Shown here: piece by piece, positions 1 through 11,829 of the stretch
Layout: every line of letters starts with the position of its first letter
How positions within the stretch are numbered: position 1 is the stretch's first letter
DNA from: Motacilla alba alba
Lineage: Eukaryota > Chordata > Aves > Passeriformes > Motacillidae
Assembly: GCF_015832195.1 (NCBI RefSeq)
Contig: NC_052017.1
Coordinates: 48,375,652-48,439,651, forward strand
Length of the DNA stretch: 64,000 bases
Reading direction: 5' to 3'
Program-made: the position numbers and the translations under genes
The notes under the pieces: generated by a model
Database searches by the model: none
What the model saw: the letters and a program-made list of their open reading frames with translations, nothing else
Told to the model about the DNA's origin: nothing

Positions 1-1524
1 CTCTAGTCATGAGAAAAGGAAAAAAATATTATCCTTGTATTCAAACTCTGCTAGAGTTTTAGTACCCTTCTTCTCTGTGGTCTATGGATCAGGGTATATA
101 CAAACATCCAGAACTAGGATGACATTTGGATACTCTGCTGCATTGCCCAGAACACAAGCAGTTGCTCCACGTGCAGCCTTTGTGCAAGTGCTGCCTTTGT
201 CTGGACTGCTCAGCTCACTGCTGCTAGCGTGACAAAATGGGAGGCAACAGGATAAAATTTAATGTATTCTCAGAACCCATATCTAGTACTTTGCATAGTA
301 CACAGTTCTGAAATAATTCAGCATAGGGAAGAAGCTACACTAAAAAAAAATAACAAAAGACAGACTTTTAGAGGCAACAAACAGAAACGTCAAGATACAG
401 ACATGAAAACTATTTCTACTTCCTAGTTGAAGGTACTCTATGTTTACAATTTCTTGCCCAAATGTAGAAGGTATTAGAACAGCCTGATGTGGAAAACTTA
501 CAAGATTTGGGGTTTGGTTTGGACAGATTTAAGATTTACTTTGAAGATTTATTCTTTTTACTTCAAAATGGAGAATGGACTGGGAAGCTTATAAGGGAGG
601 CTTTTGACTTTATGAGGCCTCTACTGCCAGTCTCAACTGAAACAAGGAAAGAAAGAGCAAAAAATACTTGAGGAGAAAACATGCAAAAAAGAACATTTCA
701 CATTCTGCAAAATATATGACCCAAGCTTCTTTTGAAAAAAAAATTCAGGGATTATACAGGTAAACTATTTTTTTCCTCAGCTCTAGCACTAAAGAGAGAC
801 AACTTAGAAAGAGATCATATTTTATTTAAACAAACAATGCTACAGGAATGAATTGTGCACAATACAATTTAAAATGACAACACATTCCTTCAAAAGGATG
901 CTATCGAGCCATATAAAATCCTGATGGGAAAAAAAATCAGATCATTTGTAGATTCATAAACTGCCTGCAAATAACAAAAACAATCATGTTTTGATAAGTC
1001 AGCATCAGGATCAATATATAGTGCTTTAACACAGAAAAATACCACAGCTATGATATGGAAATTATTGAAGAACTACTAGAATCTTCTTGAAGAAGGAGTG
1101 GGTGCTGCAGCCCAGTTGTAAGGCAATAAAGGGAAGGTGTCACCAGTTTTCTTACTGTAACAAAACCGTGTTTACTAAGTGTTGCCCAATATATAAATGT
1201 AGTCGTTCATCACAGTTTCTTCTCAGTATATGACTTTGTTCCCTGGACCTCATGTTACCATATTCCTGTGAAATAACATGGTCTATATGTGCCCAAATCA
1301 ATGCTGAAGTCAAAGTAGTCTTCTGGAAGTAAGGAAAGCAACACCATCAGTCTAGAAAGCGATTACCAAAGTTACTGAAAAGGATTGATACTCTGCCAAT
1401 CAATATCTTCTTTCACCAACACCCTGTCTCAGACCAATGGAGGCCTGCATCTGAAGGCATAAGTGTGCTTTACTCTATTATGGTTGGAATGAAAAGTAAG
1501 TGAGAGAGAACCTTAGCACTAATT
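1..1524. other. Unique non-coding sequence, no gene seen
   Basis: AT-rich DNA with stop codons in all frames at short intervals. The longest open stretches (about 60 codons near 35-232 and 489-671) have no recognisable domain, and the first opens from TTG rather than ATG. No interspersed repeat is recognised before the CR1 that begins near 1525. Confidence 0.6.
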
Positions 1525-2066
1525 ACAGAATCATAGAATATTCTGAGTTGGAAGGGACCCTCAAGGGTCATCGAGTCCAACCCTTATACCTGCACAGGAC
1601 ATCCCCAAGAGTCATACCAATACTCCCCAAGAGAGCATTGTCCAGATGCTCTTGAGCTCGATCAGGCTGGTGCTGTCATGACTGACTGGGGGAGTCTCTT
1701 CCAGTGCCCAACCATCCTCTGGGTGAAAAACCTTTTCCTCATACCCAAACTAAACCTGCCCTGACTCAGCTTCATGCTGTTCCTCCAGGTCCTGTCACTG
1801 GTCCCAAGAGTGTAGAGATCAGTGTTTGCCCCTTCTCTTCCCCTCTTCAGGATGTTCAAGATCACAATGAGATCTCCCCTCAGCCTCCTCTTCTCCAGGC
1901 TGAACAGACCAAGAGACCTCAGCCACTCCTCATATGGCTTCCCCTCACGGCCCTTCACCATCTTAGTTGCCCCCCTTTGGACATCCTCCAATAACTTAAT
2001 ATCTTTCTTATATGGCAGTGACCAAAACTGCACACAGTGTTCAAGGCAATACTCAAGGTAATTCTC
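1525..2066 (-). mobile_element. CR1 LINE, 5'-truncated 3' end with reverse transcriptase C-terminus
   Basis: This is a CR1 non-LTR retrotransposon tail inserted on the minus strand. Read on that strand it ends with the CR1 3' terminus (the plus strand opens ACAGAATCATAGAATATTC, then GAGTTGGAAGGGACC and the rc of the GTTGGACTCGATGA motif). Upstream, a 135-codon frame (2069 to 1662) carries the CR1 ORF2 C-terminal signature: a HCVQFWS segment, a LLEDVQRGATKMV helix, PYEEWLRSLGLFSLEKRRLRGDL, then SDRTWRNSMKLSQGRF and RKRFFTQRMVGHWKRLPQ. In intact CR1 this region follows the reverse transcriptase domain of the ORF2 protein, which copies the element at its target site. The frame is broken by a one-base loss around 1660, where the family continues with a SLxEL segment but this copy hits a stop. 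The element is 5'-truncated, as most CR1 copies are, so it cannot move. Its 3' end (GTCATCGAGTCCAAC type) differs from the other CR1 copies here, so it belongs to a different subfamily and looks younger. Confidence 0.94.
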
Positions 2067-4192
2067 CATCTGAAAAATCCTTCAACTGAAAGGCATGGAT
2101 CACAAAAAGCTAAGATTTATAAAACATCCTTTTTTTTTTTTTCTATTTTATCATTTGAATGAGACCCGGACAGAGCAGTGGCTGAGTGAATGGCACAAAT
2201 TACCACAGCCTTGAATAAAGACCTTACCTTTGCTTCAGCATTTAGGGATCTAGACCAGTCTTTAATGTACAGAAGAAAACCCCTCATGCTTAATAACAAT
2301 TTATGTGATAAGACCATCATCTTCAATGCTCACAGCATTAACATTTTGAAGTGGGGATAGTTTACCACTTTAAGCATGATGGGGAAACAAAGCAGTCTCC
2401 TAAATAGCTTTCAGGGTTAAAACTGGAGTGTTTTAATAAATTCATATGAGGCCATGCTTGAGAGCCATTGTCTCTGGATAGCCTAACACCCTAAGCAATC
2501 TGAAATCATCCAGGTGTTAGATGACTCAGGGATGCAAAGCTTTCTCAGGATTCATAGCTTTCTGAGAAAGATGGGCAGCAGTCTCATACGTATTTTACTG
2601 TGTGTCTGATTTAAGTAGTGACACAGCAGACCTAACCTCACTTTAAAAATTGTTCTGACACTGACATGTCTTGTCACTGACATGTCATCTTAAGAGTTGA
2701 ACAATGTGGAGTTCAGGGGTTAATGCTATTCTGCCATCATAATTGTTGATTTATTTCTGTATAAAATGTTATTGTTGTCCAGAATAAGACAGAACATCAT
2801 GATCTGAAAAGGCTGCAAACTAAAATGTTTTATCTAAAATTTCTTTTTAATGACATAGTATAAAATCAACTGAGTACCAGATAGGTCAGCATTCATGATT
2901 TGGCATTAATGTTAAATATGACTAAAACAATCCCATGGAAACAAGAATCAAAGTTGTTTTGCAAGCAGTGCATTTTTCTTACTGAAGGCATAATAGCTAT
3001 CCTTAGGGTTTGGATATTTTAGTTGATTTAGAAAAGGAAAAGCAAAAAGAATAAAGAGAGAGAGAGAGCGAGAGAGTCACTTATGCTTTGACCTTAAAGA
3101 ACAAGATTAATGAGTTGAAGTTAACAATGAAATGAAAACATTCCTTTTGGGCCAAGAAGTTACTTATTAAGTAGCAGAGTTAGGAAAAGGTGTAATAATT
3201 TTCAAGATTTCAAACAGGATGGAGAGTGAAAGTATTCAATATTTTCAATGGGTGTTTTTTTCCCTTTGTTTTGGATTAACTAAGCCATTTTATTTTACTA
3301 TTTTCACATGTTTACATAAGAATCTGCTTGGTTTATTGTATGGCAATTTTAAAAATAAAAGGTTTTAGAGATTCATGCTTCTTCCTTTCCATAGACCTGT
3401 CACTTCATTTTCAATTTTTAAAATATAAGGTGAGACACTTCATCTACCTAAAAACAACTTGTTTTTTTTCTTAAAATGATGAGAGATTTTTGCAGAAGAG
3501 TTACTCTTTTTTAAAGTTGAACTGCAAGAAAATAATTTTTAAGTAGAAAAACTATAGCTGAAGAGTTTTCAAGGAACTTTTTAGTAGATCATGACAAAAA
3601 TAAGCCACATGCCATCCCAATAATTTATATCATGTTGACTATATAAAAACATTCTAAATAATACAGCATTAACAGTGCCTCAACATATCATTTAATGGCT
3701 GATTTAAAAAAAAATTCCACCTATTGTTTGGATTCATTGCAGTCTTTTGCAAATCCAGATGCATTACACTATTTTTTACCTATTATCCCTCTTCCCTAAA
3801 GTTCTTAGGAAGAAGAGAAAGAAAGCTCTTCTGATGGAATTTGCATTTTCCATGCTTTCTACTTAGAGAGGAAAAATATTTGGATCCTGTCTGTACATCA
3901 AATATTCTCTTTGCTATTTGTGGGTGTTCTGCCACCTATTAGTATAGCAGCTATTTTTCGAGGAGGGAAAAAGAACAACCATTGTAAAGTTACTTCACTA
4001 ATTTGAAAACCATTCATAGGAGGATTTTCATTCTGAATAGGAACTTAAGACTAACAAGAACGTTGTAAATATCATTGTATACACCAAGATAAAAGGGTGT
4101 CTAGATTAACAATGGCTGTAGGCAACAGGTCAAGGATGCCTCTTCAATCATGTTCTGCAGAAAAGCAGATTCCCAAGAAAGCACAGAACACC
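2067..4192. other. Unique AT-rich sequence between two CR1 copies, no gene seen
   Basis: Contains a 13-nt poly-T at 2130-2142, a short direct duplication (ACTGACATGTC twice within about 2659-2690) and a GA microsatellite near 3055. No open frame with recognisable protein features and no further interspersed repeat is seen. The stretch around 3550-3720 is AT-rich with few simple repeats. Confidence 0.55.
3055..3076. repeat. (AG)n microsatellite, one interruption
   Basis: A run of AG dinucleotides about 22 nt long with one GCG interruption near 3068-3070. It is a short simple repeat and may be length-polymorphic. Confidence 0.9.
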
Positions 4193-4680
4193 TAGAATCT
4201 TAGAATGGTTTGGGTTGGAGGGGACATTAAAGATCATCTAGTTCCAACCCCCCTTGCATTAGACCAGGCTGCTCAGAGCCCCATCCAGCCTGGCTTTAAA
4301 CATTCCCAGGAATGGGGCATTCACAGCTTCTCTGGACAATCTGTTCCAGCCTAACCACCTCCACAGTAAAGAATTTCCTCCTTATATCTGATCTGAACCT
4401 TCTCTCTTTCAGCTTGAATCCATTCCCCCTTGTCCTGTCACTACATGCCTTTGTAAAAAGTCTCTCATCACCTTTCTTGTGGGCTCCCTTCAGGTATTGA
4501 AAGGCCACAATTAGGTTACCCTGGAGCTGTCTCTTTTTCAGACTGAACAATCCCAACTCTCTCAACCTTTCCTCATAGGAGAGGTGTTCCACTCCTCTAA
4601 TCATCTTGCTAGCCCTCCTCTGAAATTGCTCCAACAGGTCTGTGTCTGTAGATGAAACACTCCCTGAATACTCTTTCAGA
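4193..4680 (-). mobile_element. CR1 LINE 3' end, degraded, minus strand
   Basis: The plus strand opens with TAGAATCTTAGAATGGTTTGGG and continues with the reverse complement of the CR1 3' untranslated end (rc of GGTTGGAACTAGATGATC). It then runs into the ORF2 C-terminus on the minus strand. The frame 4634 to 4296 shows the family pattern QRRASKMIRGVEHLSYEERL, RELGLFSLKKRQLQGNLIVAFQYLKG, ACSDRTRGNGFKLKERRF and RRKFFTVEVVR. After VVR the frame departs from the family, consistent with loss of two bases near 4350 (AGGCTGGAA where relatives have AGGCACTGGAA). The right boundary is uncertain: similarity fades after GCTCCAACAGGTCTGTGTCT around 4650-4680. It lies directly beside an older CR1 body on the same strand (4800-5780). 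The two could be one element or a younger copy next to an older one. Confidence 0.9.
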
Positions 4681-4799
4681 TTTGAGTCATTTAAAGATTG
4701 TAATTTCGGGTTTTTCTCTGTTTAGTTTTTTAACCCCTACAGCCCTCATCATAAAATTTCACTCTGATCTCTAAAGATCATCTCAGAACAAGTAATTTA

Positions 4800-5131
4800 T
4801 ATGTAAAGTTTGGATCCTGTTTCCCCCATACATTGCTTTACACTTACATTGGATTTCACTTGCCATTTTAACCCAGTCACACACCCTCATAAGGCTCTTC
4901 TGCAATTTTCTCAACTAGCTTTCTTTTTTTTTGTTGCCTTGTTTGCTTTAGTGTAATTAGAATAATGAATTGCAACATTGTTCAGTACCTTTTCTGAGTC
5001 ATTTATATATGTGCTCAATAGCACAGTTCCCTACAGAACATCATCAGTAACTTCTCTATGACAGGAAGAAGTGATTGACACCTATTGTCTTTTCTACCTT
5101 CTGGCAATTTATATAAAGACATTCATTGTTA

Positions 5132-5180
<49 letters not shown>

Positions 5181-5780
5181 GATGAACTTCACAAACTGCC
5201 TTTTAGAAATGCAAGTATTATGTTACAAGTGGAGTAGTAGAGTTTATCAACTGGAACTGCTTGTCCCCATGGCTGTTGATGTGAATTTGTGAGGTGGACC
5301 TTTTTTTAATTATTTGTATTTTAAACTAAAACCAAGTTCATGGCTCCATGGCTCCCATCTCTTACTTCTATAAGTTTGTTATTCTATATCCTTTTCTGTT
5401 GACTGGTACAGACAGATTTACATTTACCTCTCAAGATTAACATCCTATAGTTCCCATGATCTCTTCTGGAACCCTTTAAAAATCCTTAAAAACTCTTAAA
5501 AGCCTGGTGTCACATTTGCCATCTTCCAGGCTTCCAGCAGTCTTAGACAAGAGCCAACATACCACAGCTCGCAATTCTCACAATTCCACTGTTTTATCCC
5601 TGACTTCAATTACAGTGTTAGGTCAGCACTAACTCCAACTATTTGTTCCATAACCTCTTCTTACAGACATTTCAATTCCATAAAACAGTCTCTGATGTGT
5701 TCCTGACCAAGATTATTTGGGCTCTGAGCTCTCTGCCTCCCCTCATGCTAGAGGTGAATGCGTGGTTTTAGCCTGCTAAT
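4800..5780 (-). mobile_element. Ancient CR1/L3-like LINE body, minus strand, strongly decayed
   Basis: Read on the plus strand, this follows the order of reverse-complemented CR1 ORF2 sequence: CATTGGATTTCACTTGCCAT near 4850, a GCACAGTTCCCTACAGAACA block near 5020, TATCAACTGGAACTGCTTGTCC near 5245, AGCCTGGTGTCACATTTGCC followed by ATCTTCCAGGCTTCC near 5500-5540, and ATTTGTTCCATAACCTCTTC near 5640. These correspond to conserved stretches of the reverse transcriptase coding region, including the one encoding the region upstream of the Y/FxDD part. Many indels have destroyed every frame, so this is a dead and old insertion. A 43-nt poly-T at 5136-5178 sits inside it. The assignment comes from recognising the family's block order rather than from an alignment; both edges are uncertain by tens of bases. 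Confidence 0.75.
5136..5178. repeat. Poly-T tract, 43 nt
   Basis: An uninterrupted run of 43 T that splits the ancient CR1 body. CR1 similarity resumes within about 20-40 bases on the right. This points to expansion of a pre-existing T run or insertion of a nearly pure poly-A sequence, rather than a large insertion with its own body. No target-site duplication is obvious. The length should be treated as uncertain, because homopolymers of this size are often mis-sequenced. Confidence 0.9.
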
Positions 5781-8700
5781 GTCTTTAAAATATAGTTTCC
5801 CAGGGATCTATGTAAGCTGGAAAAGATCCCATTGAAATCAGGGAAAGCTTATATAAAGCTGTATACCCACACATCAAGATTCAGTTTTGCCTCTAGAGCT
5901 GTAGTGTTTGCTGCTCCCAAGCAAGGTAGGGTTGCTGTATTGCATGAGAGTTTGTGTCCATGAGGATCACACCACGACTCCCACAGCACTGTCCCCATCT
6001 GCTCCAGGTGTAACAGGATCTAAATGGAGCAGAGAGGCATAGAAAGAGAGAGAAGACAAAGAGCCATGATCACCAATATCGTGCAACTCCAGGTATTTTT
6101 AGCTGCTATATAGATATCAAAATCCCCTTTGAAACTTTCTGAGCTCTTGACCTCCTTGACTTGCAGTGACAATGAATTCTTCAGATCACATCTTGAATGA
6201 AAATGTGACTGGTGGCCAGAAACATTACTAAGCAGAACAGTCCCATCAGTTATAATTCAATAGGTACAGTCCTGCTGCTTAACCATTGACATCTCTATTT
6301 CTTTAATACAGGTATTTGGCAGCAACATTTCTCTGGAGCAAGGCTAAATACAAAGGACAGGCTTTTGAACATTTGACTTCTTAGGGTATTTAGCTGGAAA
6401 TCCCTCGTTCCTTATGGCACCCGCAGATCTCAGCATTCCTTTTTACTTTCAGGTTTTTTCCTAAATCCAGCTTTGCCTTCCCACAGGTGAAACATTTCAT
6501 CTTAGTTTTATTCATTCTGTATTTTTACAATCCATTAGCTTGCTTTCTGTCAATTATCAACAGGCTTTTTACATCTTTTAGTGCACAAATCAGTGCAGAG
6601 GAAATGTCACCAAAATTTCTATAACTGGGAGACATCTAAAGGAATGAACAGATTCTTTAAGGAAAAGAGCCATTTGAGGAATGCTTTTAGAAGGACCAGA
6701 ATGTGACCAAGCTGATAATATAATATAGGTACAGCTGCTAGCTTGTGACTTTTAATACAGAAATGAGAACATGAATTAATTTCCTTGATCATACTGTTTC
6801 AATCTAAGGAAACCTGCAATAATTTACATAATTCCCATCTCCTCTCTTTCTGTAGGCAATTTAGGACAATGTGTAATGCTTTTAATCAGTCTTTTATTAG
6901 TATCCTAAAAATGAAATCTTCCAAAAACAGGTTGTGAAGCAATATAAACTCATGTACAATTAGCTCAGTTTAAAAATGTTTTCTCCTAATGGGATTATGT
7001 TCTGTAAATGATCTTGTTTCTATGGCAACTGCCACAAAAACCACACTGTGTTTTCAGTTCAATAGCAACTACTGCACCTGTGTATCAGCCTTTCTTTCTG
7101 TGGTTTATGTTTTTGCTTCTCACACAGTGGTGTGGAAGCAAAAAATAATATCTGTGACCTAGAAAAGTTCAGGCATTGTTTCAGCTGCGCTTGCAGGTAC
7201 TATTGTTAACTCTAATTCTCACTATTTTCTTGGAATTAAATTCAAATTATCTGTATTCGCTAAGCTGGAAAAACCACCCCAAAACTACTGAGGGAAGTAT
7301 GTGTGTATGTGTCTGCAGGGAAATAGAAAAGCACACTACTTAGTTTGCATGGCACCCTAGAAAAATGGGCAGATAAATTTGCACAACGATAAAGAATTAT
7401 CTTAGAAGGCTGTGACCCATATCAGTAAAAGCCAGCAATGAACAATTCTGTGTGGCCACATCGCTGTCTACAAAAGCAGCCATATGAAAAGCCTTTTTCA
7501 AGCTTCACCTTTCCACTCAAGCCATGGAGACATCAGAGGCATCATTTCCATACATTTTCTTGAGAGTGGATGCTGGAAACACAAGAGAATGAAAAATTAT
7601 TTTTAATGTTATCTAAAGTAAGGTGAGGTAAAAGTAGCTCCTTTTTATTTTTAAATGTGTGGCTGAGTGTCATTTGGAGTCAGTTGCACTGACTTAAGTG
7701 ATAGAAGTGAATGCCAAGCTCCAGAAAGAAATGTTGATGAGGAGAAAAAAGAAGCTATCTAACAAAGGTGGAATTTATCACTAGAAAAGATCACATAGGA
7801 ACCCCCAGAAAGGGTAAGTCCAATTCCTCACCTAACCTTTTCATTATACTCTCTCTGAAAAATAAAAAAACATCAAACAACTTCAAATTCCCTCCTGAAG
7901 GAAGAGATGATGCTGCACCTATAATTTTGAGGGGCAGTCAAACACAACAGTCATGGATGCTGAGTTTGAACACCAGTAAGATTGAGTTCTGTTCCTCTAA
8001 CACCTATTACCATTTCTGCCTTACCAAAAGCTTATTATTCCTGTACTATCTCAACAGGAAAAGTATGCCCTTTGTTTTTGCAGGAAAGTAAACATAAATC
8101 AACATGCTATTTGCAAACTGAAATCCCTAAACAAGGTGTACAACAATTTCTTCAAAAGATATCCTAGGCAAAAGAAGGTCAAAACCAGCCAGCTTTGCTG
8201 GAATACAAGAATGTCTAGCTTGTTCAGAGAAGAATAGGGAAAAAGGGAATTACCGGTTGTTACTCAATGGAATACTGCACAATCTACTGTATTGAAGAGA
8301 AGAGATGGATTCAAAACACCTAAAGGAGACATTTTATCTAGCAATCTTGAGAGCCTGAAAGTAAAACTCTGTTACCAATGTCACCTCTCAACAATATCTA
8401 CAACTCAAAAAATGTCTTCAATATTCCTTTCTTCATACACAATATATTCCTTGCATCATCTTCACAGTCACCACTGAGGCACCAGGAGTGTGAAGAATTT
8501 GTTCTTATGCATGAATTTATAAAAACCAGCCATCCTTTCCTTTCTAGTATATAATTCAGGTTCTTCTGCTTAGCTGCACAGAATACATTCTCTTTGTCAT
8601 AGATTGACAAACCACTTTCATTCAAATAAAAAGCCGTAGGACCAAAGTCCTTCAACCTGAGTACAGAGAATTAAGTCCTACCACCAAAAAGGAAGAGAGA

Positions 8701-8939
8701 AGTAGAGACACAAAAATAACTACATTTTTTGGTTCCTTTCTGTTCTCCTAAAGATGCTTCCTGTTACCTGGACTATTAACTATTTTTTCTCACTACTGTT
8801 GAAAAGTAAAACACAGAATGGTCCTAAAGGATAACCTCAGACTTGAATAACCTGAGCTCAGTATAGTTTTTCATCTGCTGACTGAGGTCCAGTGTTAAAT
8901 TTTTTAAAAAATTAATGATTACTATGAAATGACAGATAA
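5781..8939. other. Unique sequence, no gene or interspersed repeat recognised
   Basis: About 3 kb of AT-rich unique DNA. Open frames of 60-107 codons (for example 7768-8091) overlap other frames and show no domain, signal peptide or codon pattern that stands out. The 6790-7150 part has little simple repeat and contains a near-perfect RFX X-box, so it is a possible regulatory element. Confidence 0.5.
7016..7029. promoter_or_regulatory. Candidate RFX X-box motif
   Basis: GTTTCTATGGCAAC matches the palindromic X-box bound by RFX-family winged-helix factors (two half-sites of the GTTNCC / GGNAAC type around a short spacer). RFX sites occur in enhancers and in promoters of cilium genes. No promoter or gene is visible beside it, so a distal role would be expected if it is real. 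A single motif in 64 kb can be chance. Confidence 0.3.
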
Positions 8940-9220
8940 AACACCTTCTAGTAGCCACCCATTTTGACTTACGAGTCAGATGCCAGCCAAATTTTCAAAT
9001 GGTACTGTAAAGGGGGTGATCAGCTTTATTCACATACATGAATCCTATTGATTAACCTACGCTAATAGAAAACAATTGTATGAGATAGCAAATTATTCTG
9101 TCACACTAGTATGTGAACAATGGTCATCATCTCTATGGTGACATTCATTAAGACAGAAAATGATTTGCTGCCAGGGATTACTGCTCAGCTATTCCCAATA
9201 TTTTTAGACAATGGCAAATG
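8940..9220. other. Possible conserved non-coding element (texture only)
   Basis: A repeat-free block mixing AT-rich homeodomain-like words (GATTAACC, CTAATAG, ACAATTG, CAAATTATT) with ordered, non-simple sequence and CpGs that survive (TTACGAGTC, CCTACGCTA). It has no open frame of note. Such texture is typical of vertebrate enhancers, but the call is inference without any alignment. Confidence 0.22.
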
Positions 9221-11829
9221 GGGGACATTTTTTACCCAAGAAATGAAAGAGAAAAAAAGACAAAGACACAGGACAAAGTGAAATTCTGCATGCTGGGGTC
9301 ATTAAGTTTTCATTCTGTGCATTAAACATTAATGAATAAACTAGAATGTAAACAGTGATGAATAAAGGAAAGACTGGTTTGTTTTTACCATTTTTATTTA
9401 ACTCTCAGACAAGACATTTTGTTTCTGAAATATTTAATTTAGAGGTTGTTGATAGTCTCTTCAGTTATAAAATACCAAATTGTAATTAGATCATGAGACT
9501 TAGCTAGCTGGGCTGAAATGCCAAAAAAAAAATAAAGGTTATTTAATCATCAGAGTAATAACAGTTCCACTCTGAAGAGGGCTCTTGTATAGTTTGCTCA
9601 AACCAAATCAAACTGTAGTGATTCTTGAATACAAAACACTGCAGGATCAATATTCACAGTCATGCAAGTATCAGAAAACCTGGGCTTTACTCAAAGCATT
9701 TTCCAGGACACATGAGAAAACCCTGAGTTCACTGCCCAGTTCTGACCTGCTCTTATTTTTGTGTGTGTTAAGGAACATACACTGGACTCTAAATCTCTCC
9801 ATGGAAGAGATGGTTTTCCAACATCCCACAGGCAGCACTGTCACTGCTGCCTCTCAGAAATCTGCCCACAGCCTGCTTGTGACCGGGAGCTGGAGACAGC
9901 GCCATGCTTGCACAGAAAGCTGTCCTTGGAAATAAATTACTTATGGCACAACACAATTGAATCTGTTTCTGAGGTTAATCCATAATGACATAAATGGCTG
10001 GTTTTGCCTGGGAACTCACTGTGTTAAGCAAGTGCTGATCTTCCTGGGAGAGGGAAGTGAATCTTGCTGACTCACCAATGCAAGCCTGGGGTTGGAAGAA
10101 AGATTGGGAATGACCCTGAAAAATGAAAGCCTAGGCAGAACAGCCCTCAAGGATGCAAACTCAGGGACGTATCTGGAGGCAAAATTTGGCTCATAATAAT
10201 TATAAATGCCTTTGTAAGTGAAAAGTCACTCCATAATAAGATTAGTTCTGACAATCTGAAAAACATGTTGGCTATATTAACAGCAGTCTGAGAACAATCC
10301 CAGGCAAGTGTCTATAAGCCATCAGTATCTATCTAGAAGGCGCTAATAATTCAAAATGAGCACAGAAGGTAACAATATCATTTGGAGACTGCAGACAACC
10401 AGAGAACATAGTGTAGGAGTGAGAAATAGGCTTCATAAGTCTTCCAACGTCTGCACTGACCCCCCTCTGACAGCTATTCATTCAGTTTGCTCTAAATTCA
10501 AATTATTGAATACCACATAATCAAATATATATTATAATTATTTATAAATTAGGCTTCCATCAGAGGAAAGCAATTCTTACTTCCCAGCCATATGAAAAAA
10601 AATCCCAAATTTGTAACATGTGCCAAAGAGATAAGCTGAACTTACGTGAAGGATTTCTTCCACAGGAACTACATCACGTGGAATCTGGTCAGAAAACTAA
10701 GATCCTGATGTTATTGTGCACAGTTGTAATTGACCCCAGCTGTATGCTCTTTTAAAGACATAAAAACAATAATAAAGTATTGCATAGTATTTCCATGTCT
10801 ATTTTCAGTTCAGAAGCATTGGAATGTAAGAACAGTTTTCTTTATAGGCAGACCAATACAATGCCTTTTTCCTACACTGTGACCTTCTTTTTTGATATCA
10901 GGACCAACTCTAAACTCCTCTTTTTAGACAAAGTTACCATGAATTTTATTAAAATAAAAAGGACAACTGACATTTTCAAGATAATAATTTTAAAAAATGT
11001 TCTCATAGTGCCTCAGAGAAATCCTAAAAATCTTACAGTTTGTCTTGAAAACCAGAGGCAAATGTAGGCATACACCTGAGCTCTGCTTTTCTAGTCACCA
11101 TCTGGAAGTCTGAACTTCAAAATCCATCATGAAACCAAACACCAGGATGTTGACAGGCCTATGACTGATCTGTCAGTCTTGGCTATGTAGAAAACATTGA
11201 ATATTTATACCCAGTGGAACAGATTATTCCACAGTCCAGTGGTGGTGGTTCTGGCCTGGGACACAGGAAAGTGTTTCCAATCTCCTGTCCCAGTGACACT
11301 ATAGTTCTTTACATGAAGTAGAAAAGTTTGCAGACTATTCTGTATTTACCTATGACCTCTCCTTTCTTTCCTATCTACCCGCCTTCAGTCAAAACTTTCC
11401 CATCTCCTTGCTTTTATTGGGAAGAAGCTCCTTAGAAGCAATTGTAAGGACATTCCCATAAAAAAAAAAATCAATTTAAAGATCTGGTTTTCCACCAGGA
11501 GCCCATGTTGTCAGAAAAATCTTTACCATCTATAAATATGGTCCCTTGACACCTAGTTACAATTCTCCCAGGAGAGAATCATCAGCATCAGCAAAATCTC
11601 AGCTCTGTCCAGCCCTGACTTCTGAGAAATGTGGACTCTAGATCTTCTCAAGCAACGAATAGTAAGCAGAGACAAACAACTGACAGGCACGCATTCCCTC
11701 AAAAAAAAAAGAAGAAAACTTCAGAAAGTTTATTTATCTTTCTGCATCTCTGAATCCTAACAATAGTACCTGCATGTGCTACACATTGCCACCCCACCAC
11801 CTCTGCAATGTGTCATGGAGGACTTGAAT
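9221..11829. other. Unique sequence, no gene seen
   Basis: No interspersed repeat is recognised. Open frames at 9585-9935 (116 codons) and 10780-11067 (95 codons) have no recognisable family match and are of a length expected by chance. Short poly-A runs occur at about 11460 and 11700. A very AT-rich patch (ATATATTATAATTATTTATA) lies at about 10525-10550. An E-box, TCACGTG, is present at about 10675. Confidence 0.5.

Noticed and set aside
3929..3945. CTCF-like CTGCCACCTATTAG
   Set aside because: Only the AGGTGGCAG half fits; the other half of the motif has too many mismatches.
8898..8913. 16-bp palindrome AATTTTTTAAAAAATT
   Set aside because: Made only of A and T runs, expected in AT-rich DNA.
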